Positions 1 to 11,384 of a stretch of 64,000 nt of DNA are shown here, piece by piece. This DNA comes from Blastocladiella emersonii ATCC 22665 (Eukaryota > Blastocladiomycota > Blastocladiomycetes > Blastocladiales > Blastocladiaceae): NCBI GenBank assembly GCA_025594325.1, contig JANHCV010000014.1:620001-684000 (forward strand), given 5' to 3'. The position numbers and the translations under genes were made by a program. How positions within the stretch are numbered: position 1 is the first letter of the stretch; every line of letters begins with the position of its first letter. Below the pieces are notes generated by a model. The model was given only the letters and a program-made list of their open reading frames with translations. It was not told the origin of the DNA and made no database searches.

Positions 1-30
1 TCGGCCTATATGACTACCTCGAACGCTACC

Positions 31-3000
31 TTATACGGCGACAACAGCAGCCGCGGGCGCCACCGCCAGCTCGTCGCCCGCCATGCTCTCCACCTCCTCC
101 TCCTCGTCCTCGTCGTCCTCTTCGGACTCGCCGTAGCCGTAGCCGCCGTGCGGGACCACCACCGGCGCGGCCGTCGCCGCGTACTCGGTCTCGGTCGCGT
201 GGAACAGGACGCGGTCGAGGTCGCCGTGCCGCGCGACGAGCCGGCCCGCTGCCTCCGCGAGGACCGACTTGTTGGTGCGGATCGCTTCGATCTACACGGC
301 CCAGTTTCGTTAGCCGACGGTACCAAAAACGCGCACGGCCCATTGCAAACCTACCGCCGTAACGCGCGCCATCTCGACGCGCGCCTTGTGCGCGGCGCGC
401 CAGCCCTTGTGCTTGACGCACGCGTTCGCCGGGTTCTCGCACGCCACACCATCCTCCGCGGCGGGGCACCCGCACGTTCCCGCGGGGACACCCGCCGCGT
501 GCTCGCTGATCCGGAGCAGGTCGGCCTCGCACTCGCGGACCCGCTCGCGCGCGGCGCGGAGCGCACGGACGGCGTTGAGCGCGTCGCGTGCGTCGGCGAG
601 GTCGGCCGCGGACCAGAGCGCGTGGGCGGGGGCGGGGTTGGCGAGGAAGTCGGGGACGGCGATGGCGGCGCCGGAGACGACGGGGAGGTGTGCGGGGAGG
701 GCGGCGGTGGCGGCGTGCGCGAACAGGTCGGCGCAGGTGCGGCCGCAGAAGGCCGACGGGAAGGCGGCGGTCAGCGGGCAGCCGGGGCCCGAGCATTGCA
801 CGTGTTTCGTGATCACGCCGCGGCCGAGGGCTACGCATTGGGTTCGAGGGGAGGTGAGACGGGGTCAAGGTGAACGAGTGAGTGTAGAGTGTACCGGTGC
901 AGTCCGGGCAAAAGTACTGGTCGAGCGAGTCGGACTCGGCCTGCGTGATGCTGATGCACGTCCCGTGGAACCAGTCCGCGCACCCGTCGCACCTACACCC
1001 GCACACGCATCGGTCAGTCACCGTCACACATTCTCCTCCACACCCGCCCAAACGTACCCGATATAGAACGAGTCGGGGTTATACGGCGTGCGGCAGACGC
1101 AGTAGAGCTCCTCAACGGGCTCCGGCGGCGGCGGCGGCGGGGCCTGCTCGGCGGCCGCAAGGTCGGCCTCGGACTTGACCCCCGCCGCCGCGTCCCCGCT
1201 GCTACCCGCGGCGTTCGCCGCCGCCCCCTTGTTGCCGTTCCCGCGCTTGTTGTTCCGCGCGCGCTTACGCGCCTTCTCGCCGCCGCGCGCCGTCGTCGAG
1301 GGCGCCGAGTCGTCGAAGGCGGCGTCCGGGTCGGTCTTGCGCCGCTTGGCCGCGGGCGCGGTGCCGCCCTGCGCGCCGCCGCCGCGGCGGTTATTGGTCG
1401 CGCCACCGGCGGTCGACTTCTTGCCCGTCTGCGCTGGCGCAGCGTCCTTGGCCGCACCCTTCTTCCCACCACTGGCCGGGAGCGGCCGCGGGGGCAGGGC
1501 CGCCCCGCCGTTCCACGCGGGCGGCGGGTGCGTCGACGCGTCGCTGGCCATGTAGACGGCGTGATCCACCCCATTCGCGGGCGCGGGCGACGAGTCGTGG
1601 TACCCCGCGTGCCCGTGCGCGTGGCCGGAGCGGCGCGACCCGGGCGTCGTGGACGACCCGGGGCCCGAGAGCGGGCGGCGCGGGAGGGAGAGGTTCGGCG
1701 GAGCCCCCGCGCTCCCCGCACGGGTCGGCGTCGCGCCCGGGTACCGCGAGTGCGGCGAGGCGAGGTCGGGGGTCGCGGTGCGGTGGCCGTGGTGGTGCGG
1801 GTGCGGGTGGTCGGTCGGGACGATCATGGGCGGGAGGGTACCGGGCTTGCCGGCGGCCGCGGCGTGCGCGTGCGCGTGCGCGTGCGCGTCAGGCGCGGGC
1901 TTGGGCTGGATCGGCGGGAGGTGCGACTGCCCGTGCGGGGGCGGCGGGTGGTAGTGGTCCCCGCCCGCGGGCCGCGGCGCCGTGTACCGGTCCCCGCCGC
2001 CGCCGTCGTACCGCGAGCGAGACCGCGAGCGCGGCGGCGGCGGACCGTGCGGCGGCGGCGGCGCGTGGTTGTTTCCGCCGCGACGGCCGCGACGCCCACC
2101 ACCGCCGCCGCCACCGCCGCCCGTGTCGCGACCCCCGCGGTCACGGTCCCGGTCCCGGTCCCGGTCGCGGTCGCGGTCGTGGAAGTCGCGGAAATCGCGG
2201 TGGTTGTCGCGCGGGTGGTGGTCGCGGAAGTCGCGGAAGTCGCCACGGTCACGGTGATCGCGGAAGTCCCGAAAATCGGCGCCGCCGCGGTCGCGGTTGC
2301 CCGACCCACCGCGCGGGGGCGGTGGGCCCGCAAAGTGACCCTGCTGCTGGTGCTGGTGCTGGTGCTGCGGGTGGTGGTGCGGCGCGGGAAAGTCGCGGTC
2401 GCCTGCGCGCTGCTGCGGCTGCTGCTGGGGCTGGGTCGGCGGCGGGGGTGCGTCACCATTCCACGGCGCGCGCGGACGGTTCGCGTCCTGCTGCTGCTGC
2501 GACTGCCCGGGCCGGCCACCGGGCGGCGGGGGCGGCGGGCCGACGTGCGGCGGGGGTGGGGGCGGGACGACGGCGCCGGTGCCGGTCGCGGTCGTGTTGG
2601 CCGAGTACGCCGCAGCGTACTGCTGCTGCTGCTGTTGCTGCTGCTGGTACTGCATCGCGTACTGGGCCTGGTAGTACTGCTGGGGCTGCTGCTGTTGCGG
2701 TTGGTGCTGCGCGTATTGGTGATGCTCGGCCGAGTACGCCTGCGCGTACTGCGCGGCGGCGGCAGCGGGGTACCCTTGTTGCTGGTACGCCTGCTGGTAG
2801 TACTGCGCCGCGGCCGCCGCATTCGTCGCCGCTGCCGCGGCGGGCGAGCGGTAGACCGACGAAACTTGGCCCGCCTGCGGGCGCGCGGCGGCGTGTGGGT
2901 GCGGGAGCCCGTGCGGGAACGGGTGCGCGACGGATGCCGGCGCTGCTGCGGCCGCTGCGGGTTGCTGCTGCTGCCACGCCGCGGCATAGGCGGCGTGGTG

Positions 3001-3228
3001 GTGCGCGCCCGGCTGCTGTTGCTGCTGGTAGTACGCGGCGTGCGCCTGGGCCTGGGCGTGCGCGTGGGCGTGCGCGGCAGCTGCGGCGGCGGCGTACGAC
3101 GCGGCGTAGGATTGCTGTTGCTGCTGGGTGTTGGTCGTTTGCGGGTACGAGTAGGCGGTCGCGGGTGCGGGTTGGCCACCGGCGGCACTCGGCGGCGGCG
3201 GGCGCCACGAGGCCGACGACGACGACAT
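31..3228 (-). CDS. SPP1: COMPASS (Set1C) PHD-finger subunit, SPP1/CFP1-like
   Basis: Four exons on the minus strand: 1058..3228, 895..992, 355..830 and 31..291, giving about 1001 residues. The first 700 or so residues are low complexity: poly-Q, poly-A, His-rich and Arg-Asp runs. The PHD finger (LYCVCRTPYN, then CDGCADWFHG and FCPDC) is split by the first intron. Next comes a zinc cluster starting HVQCSGPGC, then a helical stretch and a CGC...C...C..HKGW cluster, as in the C-terminus of Spp1/CFP1, the subunit that helps Set1 methylate H3K4. The last exon ends in an acidic run. No CXXC CpG-binding domain is visible. Introns of 63-65 bp end in TAG and restore the frame each time. The start was set at 3228; an in-frame ATG at 3312 would add 28 UTR-like residues. 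Confidence 0.8.
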
Positions 3229-3408
3229 GGCGGCGGCGGCGTCGGTTGTGTTACGTTGCAGTGAGTGGTGGTTTGATGCGTCTCCGTGGCGGGGGCAGGG
3301 GAGGGAGATCACGGCGAGACGAAGTCGGCGACGACGTCGTCGACCGTCGTCTCACTCCCCTTGAATCATATCACCCCCGCACGTGCAGATAATCACACAC
3401 TATATTCC

Positions 3409-4682
3409 TCACGGCGCCTCGATGCGGGCCACGACGAACCCCGTCCGCGGCTTGGCCGGGATCATCCAGACGACGGCCTTGGGCACCACGGGCTGCGCGG
3501 GCAGGCCGTGGATCTGGTTCGGGACCGGGTACGCGACGACGTACGTGTCCTCGTCGACCGTCACCGCCGCCGCCGCCGCGGGCTCGTCGTCGCCGTTGTG
3601 CGCTCGCTTCTGCCCCGCGGCCGCGACGGGCACGGGCCGGACGGCGTCGAGCACCGCCGCCTGGACGTCACTCGCGCCCAAGAACCCGCGGACCGTCGTG
3701 ACCGCGACCGGTCTCGGTTCCGCGTCCTCGTCGGTCCCGGGGGCACGGTACGTCGAGACGAACGGGTCAACTCCCTCGCTCCCGGCGAGCCGGTCGCCGC
3801 GCGCGGCCACGAGCCCGGCCCACTCGAGCAGGTCGCTCACGGCCTCGCGGGTTTCGAGCGGGAGGGTGGTGCGGGACTTTGCGGGACCCGTTTTCGGCTG
3901 CTGGCCCTTGACGCGCTTCTTGTCGGGTGCTGGCGCGGCGAGAAGGTCAGCGACGGGGCCGATCGCGGGCCACACGGCGCCGTTGGGTGGAGACCACGAC
4001 TCGACGCGCGCGGCGCACTCGGTGACGGGCGCGCCCAAGGCTGACGCAGCGGCGCGGACGGCGTCGAGGAGGGCCGGCGGGCCGCGGACCGCGAGGTCAA
4101 AGGCGGACGTCAGCGTGTGCGTGAAGCACCAGTGCGCGCGCTGCACGAGTTTCTGCGATTTGGGCTCGAGCGGGACGCGGACGACTACACGATGACGGAG
4201 TTAGAGTACGGGTACGCGAGCAACAGAGCGGAGGGTACGCACGGTATCGGTCATCCCCGCGCCCTCCCTTGCTGCCGCCGACCTTGCTCCCGGCGAGCCC
4301 GAGCGTCTGGTACACGTCCTTGGTGAGGGCGAGCAGGAGGGCGCCGCCGCGCACCTGCACCGTGGCCGCGTGCTCGGGGTCCGTGTGCAGCGACTGCACC
4401 GAGGCCGGCTTGGCGTCTACAGCCCGGACGGCGTGAGCTTCCCGCTTCTCCCTTCCCACTCACGCCCCAAACCGTACGCGTGTGAAGCGCCTTGAGCACG
4501 CCCGTCTCGAGCAGCAGCGCGAGCGGCGTGTACACCTTGAGGTACGGCAGTTTGGGGGAGACCTCGAGGGGCGCGGCCCGGATCACATCGACGCGGTGGT
4601 AGTCGGCGTCGGGCACCCGGAACGCCGCGTCGCCCGCCGCGTGCCGCGCGACGTGCGTCAGCGTCTTGGTCGTTTGCTTCAT
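3409..4682 (-). CDS. RPP40: RNase P/MRP protein subunit RPP40-like
   Basis: Three exons, 4478..4682, 4243..4416 and 3409..4184, giving 384 residues (human RPP40 has 363). Blocks match the RPP40 family in order: a TH motif across intron 1, LALTKDVYQTLGL (family KDTYEETGL), VRVPLEPKSQKL, SDLLEWAGLV (family LFDWLG), DPFVSTYRAPG (family FISTYCCPEP) and a C-terminal HGLPAQPVVP...W block. In animals RPP40 belongs to the nuclear and nucleolar RNase P/MRP complexes that mature tRNA and rRNA. Introns are 61 and 58 bp with donors GTACGG and GTGCGT. It is divergent with the rRNA methyltransferase gene starting at 4834, so the two share a 150-bp promoter interval. Family assignment rests on motif recognition without an alignment score. 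Confidence 0.72.
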
Positions 4683-4833
4683 GTTTACGGTGGGGGGCGG
4701 GGAGAAGCGATGAATCGCGACGGGGAGGCGAAGGCAGCATGGCAACGCGCTCACGTGCGAGGCGCGGCCGCGACAACACCTCCTCGTGCCACCGCCGCCG
4801 ATCTCCGCTCTCCCTAGCACACACGCAAAGCAA

Positions 4834-6670
4834 ATGGAAGACTACGAGATCGGCGCCGACATCCTCGGCAAGCTGCGCGCCAAGAAGGGCAGCGTCAAGG
4901 GCCTGTGCCTGGCCCCGCGCGTCGGCAACAAGAAGAAGGTGTACGCGCTCGTCTGCCAGACGCTCAAGCGTACGTTTCCTCCGCTAGGTTCTCAAGACGC
5001 ACCGGCACTCACCGAATCCCCCTCTTCTAGTCCATGCCGCCCTCTCGCACGCGATCCAGTCCGCGGACCTGCTGCACCACGAGCGCCAGCTGACGCTCGA
5101 CCTCGCGCTGGTCGTGGTCCACGACCTGCTGTTCGCGCGCCGCGGCGTCATGTGCGGCGGGTGGGTCAAGCCGGCCGTGATGCGGCACCGCGACGCGCTG
5201 CGCGCCGCGCTCGCCGAGTACGCGCGGTCGCGCGGCATCGACACCACTGGCATGGGCGCGGCGCGCGTCGCCGCCGCCGTGGCCGCGCTCGAGGAGCAGG
5301 CGACGCCGACGCTGCCGCGGTACGTGCGCGTCAACACGTTGCGCACGACGGTGGACGCGGTCGTGCAGCATTTCACGGCGCTGCACGCCGCGCACTCTCC
5401 CGGCGCGTGCCAGTACGGCGGGGTGCTGGACAACTGGCACGCGCTGCAGAAGGGCCACTTCTACCGCGACCCGCACCTGCCCGAGCTGCTCGTGTTCCCG
5501 GCGGGGACCGACTTCCACCTCGACCCGCTGTACAAGGCGGGGGAGATCATTCTGCAGGACAAGGCGTCCGCGTTCCCGGCGTTCATCCTGGCGCCGCCGG
5601 CCGGCGCGCACGTCGTCGACGCGTGCGCCGCGCCGGGGAACAAGACGTCGCACCTCGCGGCCGTGATGCAGGGCGAGGGCTACGTGACGGCGTTCGACCA
5701 GGACGCGCGCCGGCTCGACCTGCTCAAGGACATGACGTACCGCGCCGGGTGCCGGTCGGTCCGCGCGGTGCACGGGAGTTTTCTGGAAGTCGACCCGGTC
5801 TCGATGCCGCGCGTCACGCACCTGCTGCTCGACCCGAGCTGCTCCGGGTCCGGCATCGTGTCGCGGCTCGACTCGCTCGTCGACGTCGTGCTCTCGGGCG
5901 AGCGCAACGACGACCCGGACCGCCTGGCCTCGCTCGCCAAGTTCCAGACCGAGATCGTCCTGCACGCCATGAAGTTCCCCGCCGCCGACCTCGTCTCGTA
6001 CTCGACGTGCTCTGTCCACGCCCAGGAGAACGAGCACGTCGTCGCCGCCGTCCTCGCCGCTAACCCGCGGTTCGAGCTCGCGCCCCGCGACCGCGTCTTG
6101 CCCGCGTGGCCGCACCGCGGTGATACGGGCCAGGGGTTGAGCGACGAGGACGCGAACAAGGTCGTCCGCGCGGCGCCCGAGGACGGGACTAACGGGTTCT
6201 TTGTCGCGCTGTTCCAGCGCCGCAAGGCGGCCAAGGTCGAGACGGACGAGGAGTTCACCGTCGAGAACGGGTACCTCCCGACCGACGACGAGCCCGCGTA
6301 CGCCGGCCCCGCGCACGACAAGCCGCGGTTCGTCCGCCGCCGCGCCGATGCGGGCGACCAGGTCGCGGTCGACCCCACCTCGGCCCCCGCGTCCGCCGAC
6401 CGCCGTCCGCCTCCGCGCGGCCCGCCCCGTGGCCCGCCCCGCCCGTCGTCGCGCCCCGTCAAGAACAAGGAAAAGTACAACCGCAACAAGCCCGGCAAAC
6501 CGCACACGCCGAACCCCGCGCACTCCCAGAAGCAGCGCAGCAGCGACCGGCCGGCGACGCGCGCCATGAAGAAGGCGGCCGCCGCCGTCGACCCCGCCGC
6601 GTCCACGGGCCGCGAGAAGAAGAAGAAGCAGAAGCGCGCGACTAAGAAGATGTCGATTGTGAGCAAGTAA
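4834..6670 (+). CDS. NSUN5: 25S/28S rRNA m5C methyltransferase, NSUN5/Rcm1 family
   Basis: Two exons, 4834..4969 and 5031..6670, separated by a 61-bp GTACGT...TAG intron; 591 residues. The core is a class I SAM-dependent RsmB/NOL1-type fold. Motif I is DACAAPGNKTSHLA near residue 241. Motif IV is LLDPSCSGSG near 311, carrying the releasing Cys, and motif VI is SYSTCSVHAQENE near 367, carrying the catalytic Cys. The CSGSG form is typical of NSUN5/Rcm1, which methylates one cytosine in the large-subunit rRNA in the nucleolus. The N-terminal 40 residues (ADILGKLRAKKGSVKGL) match the family. The C-terminus from about residue 470 is a Pro/Arg then Lys-rich tail (KKKQKRATKK), a likely nucleolar signal. 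Its neighbour RPP40 is also an rRNA/tRNA-processing factor. Confidence 0.9.
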
Positions 6671-6788
6671 CGGACGAGGTGTGGTGGGATATATAGCTTT
6701 CGTTTAGTCTCTACGACGACGGGCGGCAGAGTGGGACGGGACGGGGACGCGAGGGAGGGAGAGCGGGCTGCGGGGGCGGCAGCAGCGG

Positions 6789-6815
6789 GACGGAGACGGA
6801 GACGGAGACGGAGAT
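6789..6815. repeat. GACGGA hexamer microsatellite
   Basis: About four and a half head-to-tail copies of a GACGGA unit in the short 3' interval between NSUN5 and ODC1. Nothing else is recognisable in 6671-6939. Confidence 0.7.
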
Positions 6816-6939
6816 CAAAACAGAGAAGGAGAGAAGCGTTTGACTATAGTACACGAGCTAAGGCGGGTGGAGGGTAGAGAGGGATGGGGCCGCGCAAGAG
6901 CGACGCGCGGCAGCGGGATCGAGAGGAGAGAGGGAGCGT

Positions 6940-8196
6940 TTACAGGAAGTTCTCGCGGATGAAGGTCGTCACCTGGTCGTACACAACCTACGGGACGCGC
7001 AACGAGTACAGCGCGTGTCAGTTGTAGCCGATCGAGGGCGGGGAGGTGGACGTAAACGTACGTAGAGGACACCACCGCCGGGGCCGAGACGCAGGACCTT
7101 GGGGACGAAGCCCTTGTACAGAGCGGCGGCACTACACGACACGGGAGAGAGCAGAGTCAGTCGCGCGCGCTACGTCACACTCGGACCAGCAAAGCGTACC
7201 CCTCCTCCTTGGCAATGGTCGCGAGGGCGGGCAGCGTCCAGTTGTACTTGGGGACGGTGCCGGCGGCCTGGTTCTGGATGCGGGTCTTGACCACGTCAAA
7301 GGGCGTGTTGAGCATGGTGCCGAAGGCGCCGCCGAGCGTGCCCGACACGAACTTGTTGCCGACCTGGCCCCAGTACGACTAGAGGTTCGGGTACATGAAG
7401 TCAGTCTCCCGCTCACCACCTACATCCCGAAAAAACGTACCTCCTGCTCGGGCAGCTGCGCGTTGATGATGTTGATGACCGAGAAGTAGCCGCCGTTCCA
7501 GGTGGCGTGGCGCCAGAGCGTGGCCTCGAGGCCCTTGAAGAAGGCGAGCGGGCCCTCCTCGGCCATGATCTTGGAGATGCAGTCCATGGTCGACTTGTAC
7601 TTGCCGGCGTTGTTCTTGTCCTGGAGGCGGATCTTGACCAGCTCGAACGACACGACGAGGAACGCCTCGGTGCAGCCCGCCGACACACCCGTCAGCGTGA
7701 CCAGGTGCTGCGGCATCTTGCCCTGCACGTCGAACAGGTTGCGGTACAGCGCCGTGTACTGCTCGCTGTGGTGGAGGCGGGTACGGGGTGAGCGCGAGGT
7801 CGCGGGGATGGGCGAGTTAGGGAGACGTACTTGGCGGCAAACTTGGTTGCGCGCTTGGGCGCCTCGACGAGGATCGGCGGCAGGATGCCGCGGTACAGGC
7901 GGCCAAAGCCCTCCTGCTTGATGATCTTGCGGAAGCAATCGCCAATCGACGTGTACCCGTCGGCGCCGCCCTTGCCGACCTGCAGCTGGAACCGCGTCTT
8001 GACGACTGTTTCCCCCAAAAGTCAGAACCTGTCCCGAACGCGCAGAGCGACCCAGCAGCATACCGTCAAGCGGGTACATCATGGCGAGCTCCGTGACGCC
8101 GGCCACGGCGCCCGAGAACAGCTGCCAGCCGAACGGCAGCGGCTTCACGGCCGCGGGCGCGGGCTTGTTGTTGCTGGTAGCGGGAGTAGACGACAT
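6940..8196 (-). CDS. ODC1: Mitochondrial 2-oxodicarboxylate carrier, ODC1-like
   Basis: Six exons: 8064..8196, 7831..8005, 7441..7765, 7200..7378, 7062..7131 and 6940..6987, giving 309 residues, the usual mitochondrial-carrier length. All three PxD..KTR/KIR repeat signatures are present: YPLDVVKTR (made by intron 1), SFELVKIRLQ and NTPFDVVKTRIQ. The contexts ILVEAPKRATKF, GLEATLWRHATWN and ALYKGFVPKVLRLGPGGG match the yeast Odc1/Odc2 group, which exchanges 2-oxoglutarate and 2-oxoadipate across the inner membrane, linking lysine metabolism to the matrix. Introns are 58-74 bp. This is the most intron-dense gene in the window. The 16-codon last exon is supported by frame and by a family-like C-terminus. 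Confidence 0.88.
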
Positions 8197-8667
8197 GGCA
8201 GGGTGGGGTGTTGTATGACGGTGCAAGCAGCAAGAGAGCGGGGAGAGAGGGGGCGGGCGCAGGAAGAAAGGGGCGGGAGGCTCGGCAGGGCAGCGGCCGC
8301 GGCGCGCGAAGCTTGTGTCTCCTGCATCACGCGATGCCGAGCGACCTGCTCTTTCAACTCCTCCGTCCTGCGCGACTGCCGCTGCGCCTCTCACAGTTCA
8401 TGCTGTGAATGCACGGCGAAGCGGATCACGGCATCGCATGACTCCGAGGTCGGCGTGCCTGATGATCAGGGCAGCGGAGCAAACCGGAACGCGAGGAAAC
8501 GCTCTGCTCTCCTCCCCGCGCGACTCGCGCCGCGCTGCCGGACGCGCTTACGCGCCGAGCCTTACGGCCGCGATGAAACGGGTCCGCGACCAATAGCCGC
8601 GCGGCGTAACAAAAACGAACGAGGCTTGCATTCCAAGAGATCATCTCCCCCCGCGTCCCCCACAAAA
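8197..8667. other. Intergenic, no gene seen
   Basis: 471 bp between the ODC1 start and the CAPZB stop. Short ORFs here lack codon bias and family motifs. It must hold the ODC1 promoter; I see no repeat. Confidence 0.6.
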
Positions 8668-9565
8668 CTACTGGCCGCGGCGCGCCGCGAGCTTGGCGAA
8701 CAGCTCGTTCTGGACCGCGGCCTGGGCCGCGGCCTTGTGCAGGTCGATGGGCGAGCGCACCTCGTTGACGATATCCTTGGTCTTGTCAAAGTACACGTTC
8801 TTGAGGGCGTCGCGCAGCTTGAACTCCATGTCCTCGACCATGCGCCCGAGGTTGCCGAGGTGCGACCCCTTGTCGTCGAACGCCAGGTCCTGCTCCGTCT
8901 GCCGCGTCAGCGACCCGGACAGATCGGCGCGCCCGACGTCCGCGTCCTCGTGCAGCACCGACAGCAGCACCGTCGACGTCAGCTTGTAGTGCGCGACGCG
9001 GTTCGGCCGGCGCTCGGCCACCTCGAACACGTGAATCGAGTCCCAGCTCGCGTCGGCCGCGACCGTCGACGACCGCTCGGCCACCTTCTTGATCAGTACC
9101 ACGCACGCGAACCCGTCGTCGAGGTCCCACGTGTACACGGACGACACGCCGCCCTCGTAGTACAGCTCGCGGTACGTGTCGAACGCCGCGTTGGCCGCCT
9201 CCTCGAGCTTGCGCAGCGCCGGGCTCGGCACGGCGCCGTCGGCGAGCGGCGGGTCGTACTCGTTCGACCACGGCGAACGGTAGCTGTCGCCGTCGCGGTT
9301 GTAGTCGCAGATCAGGTACGGCCGCCCCGTCGACCCGCACACGAGCTGCTTGAGCGGCTGGTCCACCGCCGACAGCAGGTCCTCGGTCAGGTGCGGCGCC
9401 AGGTCGACCAGCTGCACCAGGTTGCGCTCCACGTGCCGCGGCGGAAGGCGCCGCATCAGGTCCAGCGCGCAATCGAACTGCTCGGGCTACATTTGTGGGC
9501 AAGCGTGAGGTCGTGGGCGCGCGGTCGGTGGCGCCGCGACGGCGCGCAGGGTCGCAACCCACCAT
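8668..9565 (-). CDS. CAP2: F-actin capping protein, beta subunit
   Basis: 273 residues, the family's normal length (272-277). Two coding exons: 9563..9565, which is just the ATG, and 8668..9486, joined across a 76-bp GTGGGT...TAG intron. The joined N-terminus is [17 protein letters not shown], the near-invariant start of CapZ beta. Further signatures: [56 protein letters not shown] and SLTRQTEQD. With the alpha subunit it caps actin barbed ends in the cytosol and belongs to dynactin. No alpha subunit lies in the window. The identity is not in doubt; the one-codon first exon is an inference from family homology. Confidence 0.93.
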
Positions 9566-10157
9566 GGTTGTCGGCTCAGGTGCACGTTGCGTGTTGTTGA
9601 TGCGTAGCAGTTACAGAGTCCGTGTGCTGGACTTGGGATGGGCGAGCAAGGAGGAAAAGGTGGCGGCGCGGCGAAGAGAGCGGCGCGTGGCGAATCGCGC
9701 CCGATCGGACGTCACGTGACACATCGCCCGCATTTGAATGCCCGCGGGATGGGCTCCTTGGTGGCGAATTGTGCCTTCACACATTTTCGAATACTTTGAT
9801 GACCTGTCGACTATTAAAAGTGATAAAACGCGTAAAAACGCGTCGTGAGCGAGCTGTAGCCATCGCGAGCGCGCCTTTCACGGGTTTGAGCTTATTGCTG
9901 GTCCGTTTGGTCGGAACGAGTACCTAAACAAACAAAAAATGAAGCACGGGTACTGCACGCGCATAATTGGTCCTTGGCGAGTAACAAACGATGCGAGCCC
10001 TGCTGGTTGGGCCTTGTCAATGGCGGCCGTTGGTTGCATTCGTTCCGCGATCGCTACCTGGTCGACGCGGCAGGGGGCGGCAGCATTTCGCATTTTGCTC
10101 GCGTCTCAATTCCTTTTGATGACGGAAAAACACAATGAATTGATGAATAACACCCGA
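9566..10157. other. Intergenic, CAPZB promoter side
   Basis: 592 bp between divergent-free neighbours. It holds the GTCACGTGAC palindrome and, near 9828-9843, two ACGCGT hexamers (MCB-like) about 9 bp apart. No coding signal seen. Confidence 0.55.
9711..9720. promoter_or_regulatory. E-box-type site GTCACGTGAC upstream of CAPZB
   Basis: Perfect 10-bp palindrome GTCACGTGAC, preceded by GGAC, about 145 bp upstream of the CAPZB start. It belongs to the TCACGTGA class of half-sites seen across the window. Confidence 0.45.
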
Positions 10158-11146
10158 TCACTCTTCTTTCGCCTGGTCTTTGCTGTCCGCTGTACCAGCA
10201 AGCTTGATGGTCTGAAGCTGCTCGTTGAGAAGTTTGACAGCCTGGGACTGTGCAGCCGAGGCGAGATCAAGGCACTCGAGCATCCCAGCAAGCTTCATCA
10301 TGGAGTGCCAGTCATACAGGTCGAGGTCGGCCGAATCAACACTAAGGGAGGTAAGCGCCGGTTTGATCGATTCTGGAAGCGGAGTGCCAGGAAGCCAGCT
10401 GGTGTAAAGATGGACGAGAGCGAGAACAAACACATTGTTGGACCACGCGGAGAGCTTGATTGGGTCATCAGGGCAGGTCAGCCGCGACCACTCGCCGCGA
10501 AACATTAGTGCAAAAAAAGGAGAAGCCGAAGCGAGGATCGCACGCGAGGCAAAGACGGGCGTAGTTGTGTCGGCTGGCAGGAATTGGACGTCTGAGACTG
10601 CTGGATCATTGAACAGGAGGCACATGCCCTTGAGCGAGCGCATGACGGCAGCGGGTGATTCACCAGCGCCCACAGGCGTCATTGGGACATGGAAGGAAAT
10701 TGCCACCAGGCGAAGATACTGAGGTAAATAGGTTTCGTCGAGACGATCCCACGCAACCGTACTCGAAGAAGAGTACGTTGAACCGGTCACATTGAAGACC
10801 TTTTTGAACGAGGCATGAGCGTCAACGATCAAAGTGCACGAAATTGTGGGGATAGAACTGCTGCACTTATCAAGAACGAGAACAACCTTGTAACGCTCTA
10901 AGCTGTTCGCGATTCGAAAGAACTCGAGGTGAAACTTGGTTGCCCCAAGGGCTCCACCCGCAGAAGAAGGTGGAGTTCGAAAGGTATCCTTCGCAGCAGT
11001 TCCAAGCGTGTCATTTTTCATCGAAAAGTAATGAACGGGCGTGTCCCCGACCTGAGAAGTGTACGGAGGGAAAAATGCATCCTGTTCAACGGATTTAATG
11101 CGTGGATACTACAAGATCGTGTGATCAGGCGTACAGGAAGCTCCAT
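10158..11146 (-). CDS. BTB/POZ-domain protein, family member 1
   Basis: Exons 11135..11146 (12 nt, encoding MELP) and 10158..11081; the intron is 53 bp with donor GTACGC and acceptor CAG; 311 residues. Residues about 165-240 form a BTB fold: SDVQFLPAD, FASRAILASASPFFALMF and GEWSR. An unassigned beta-type N-terminal domain of about 140 residues precedes it (possibly MATH-like, not proven). A conserved helical tail follows (ESIKPALTSLSVD...DLYDWHSMMKLAGMLE). Three paralogues lie at 44564-49284. BTB proteins often serve as CUL3 adaptors. The tiny first exon is supported because all four paralogues show the same design. Confidence 0.75.
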
Positions 11147-11247
11147 CTTTCTTCAAAGATTCATCGTTTGAGAGTGAGGTCGGGAGCCAGCGTTGTGGGC
11201 CCGTCAAGGCCGCTATTTGGCTGCCGGAGTTACCCTGGACAACGACC

Positions 11248-11343
11248 TGGACACGGTCACGAGGGCACGCATGCCCCCGCGCGTTGAACCGCGCGCGACG
11301 CGACGCGACGCTCATTTGAGCGTGATGGCGCTCCTGATCGGGG
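11248..11343. promoter_or_regulatory. Upstream segment shared with BTB member 4
   Basis: About 100-200 bp upstream of BTB member 1. The TGGACACGGTCACGAGG block and, 30 bp on, a block running GCGACGCGACGCTCAT...CGTGATGGCG.TCCTGATCGGGG recur in the same order and spacing upstream of BTB member 4 (49385-49477). A shared promoter or an old segmental copy. Confidence 0.5.
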
Positions 11344-11384
11344 AACTGTCGTGTCTCGCATTTAGCGTGGGGGATTGTTCTCCC

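Noticed and set aside
1528-3264. Long plus-strand ORF opposite the SPP1-like N-terminus
   Set aside because: Arg/Val/Leu-only composition; it is the mirror of the repetitive poly-Q/poly-A/His coding strand.
8786-9565. 259-codon alternative minus ORF starting at the CAPZB ATG
   Set aside because: Unspliced reading through the first intron gives an Arg/Ala/Gly shadow; the spliced frame gives CapZ beta.
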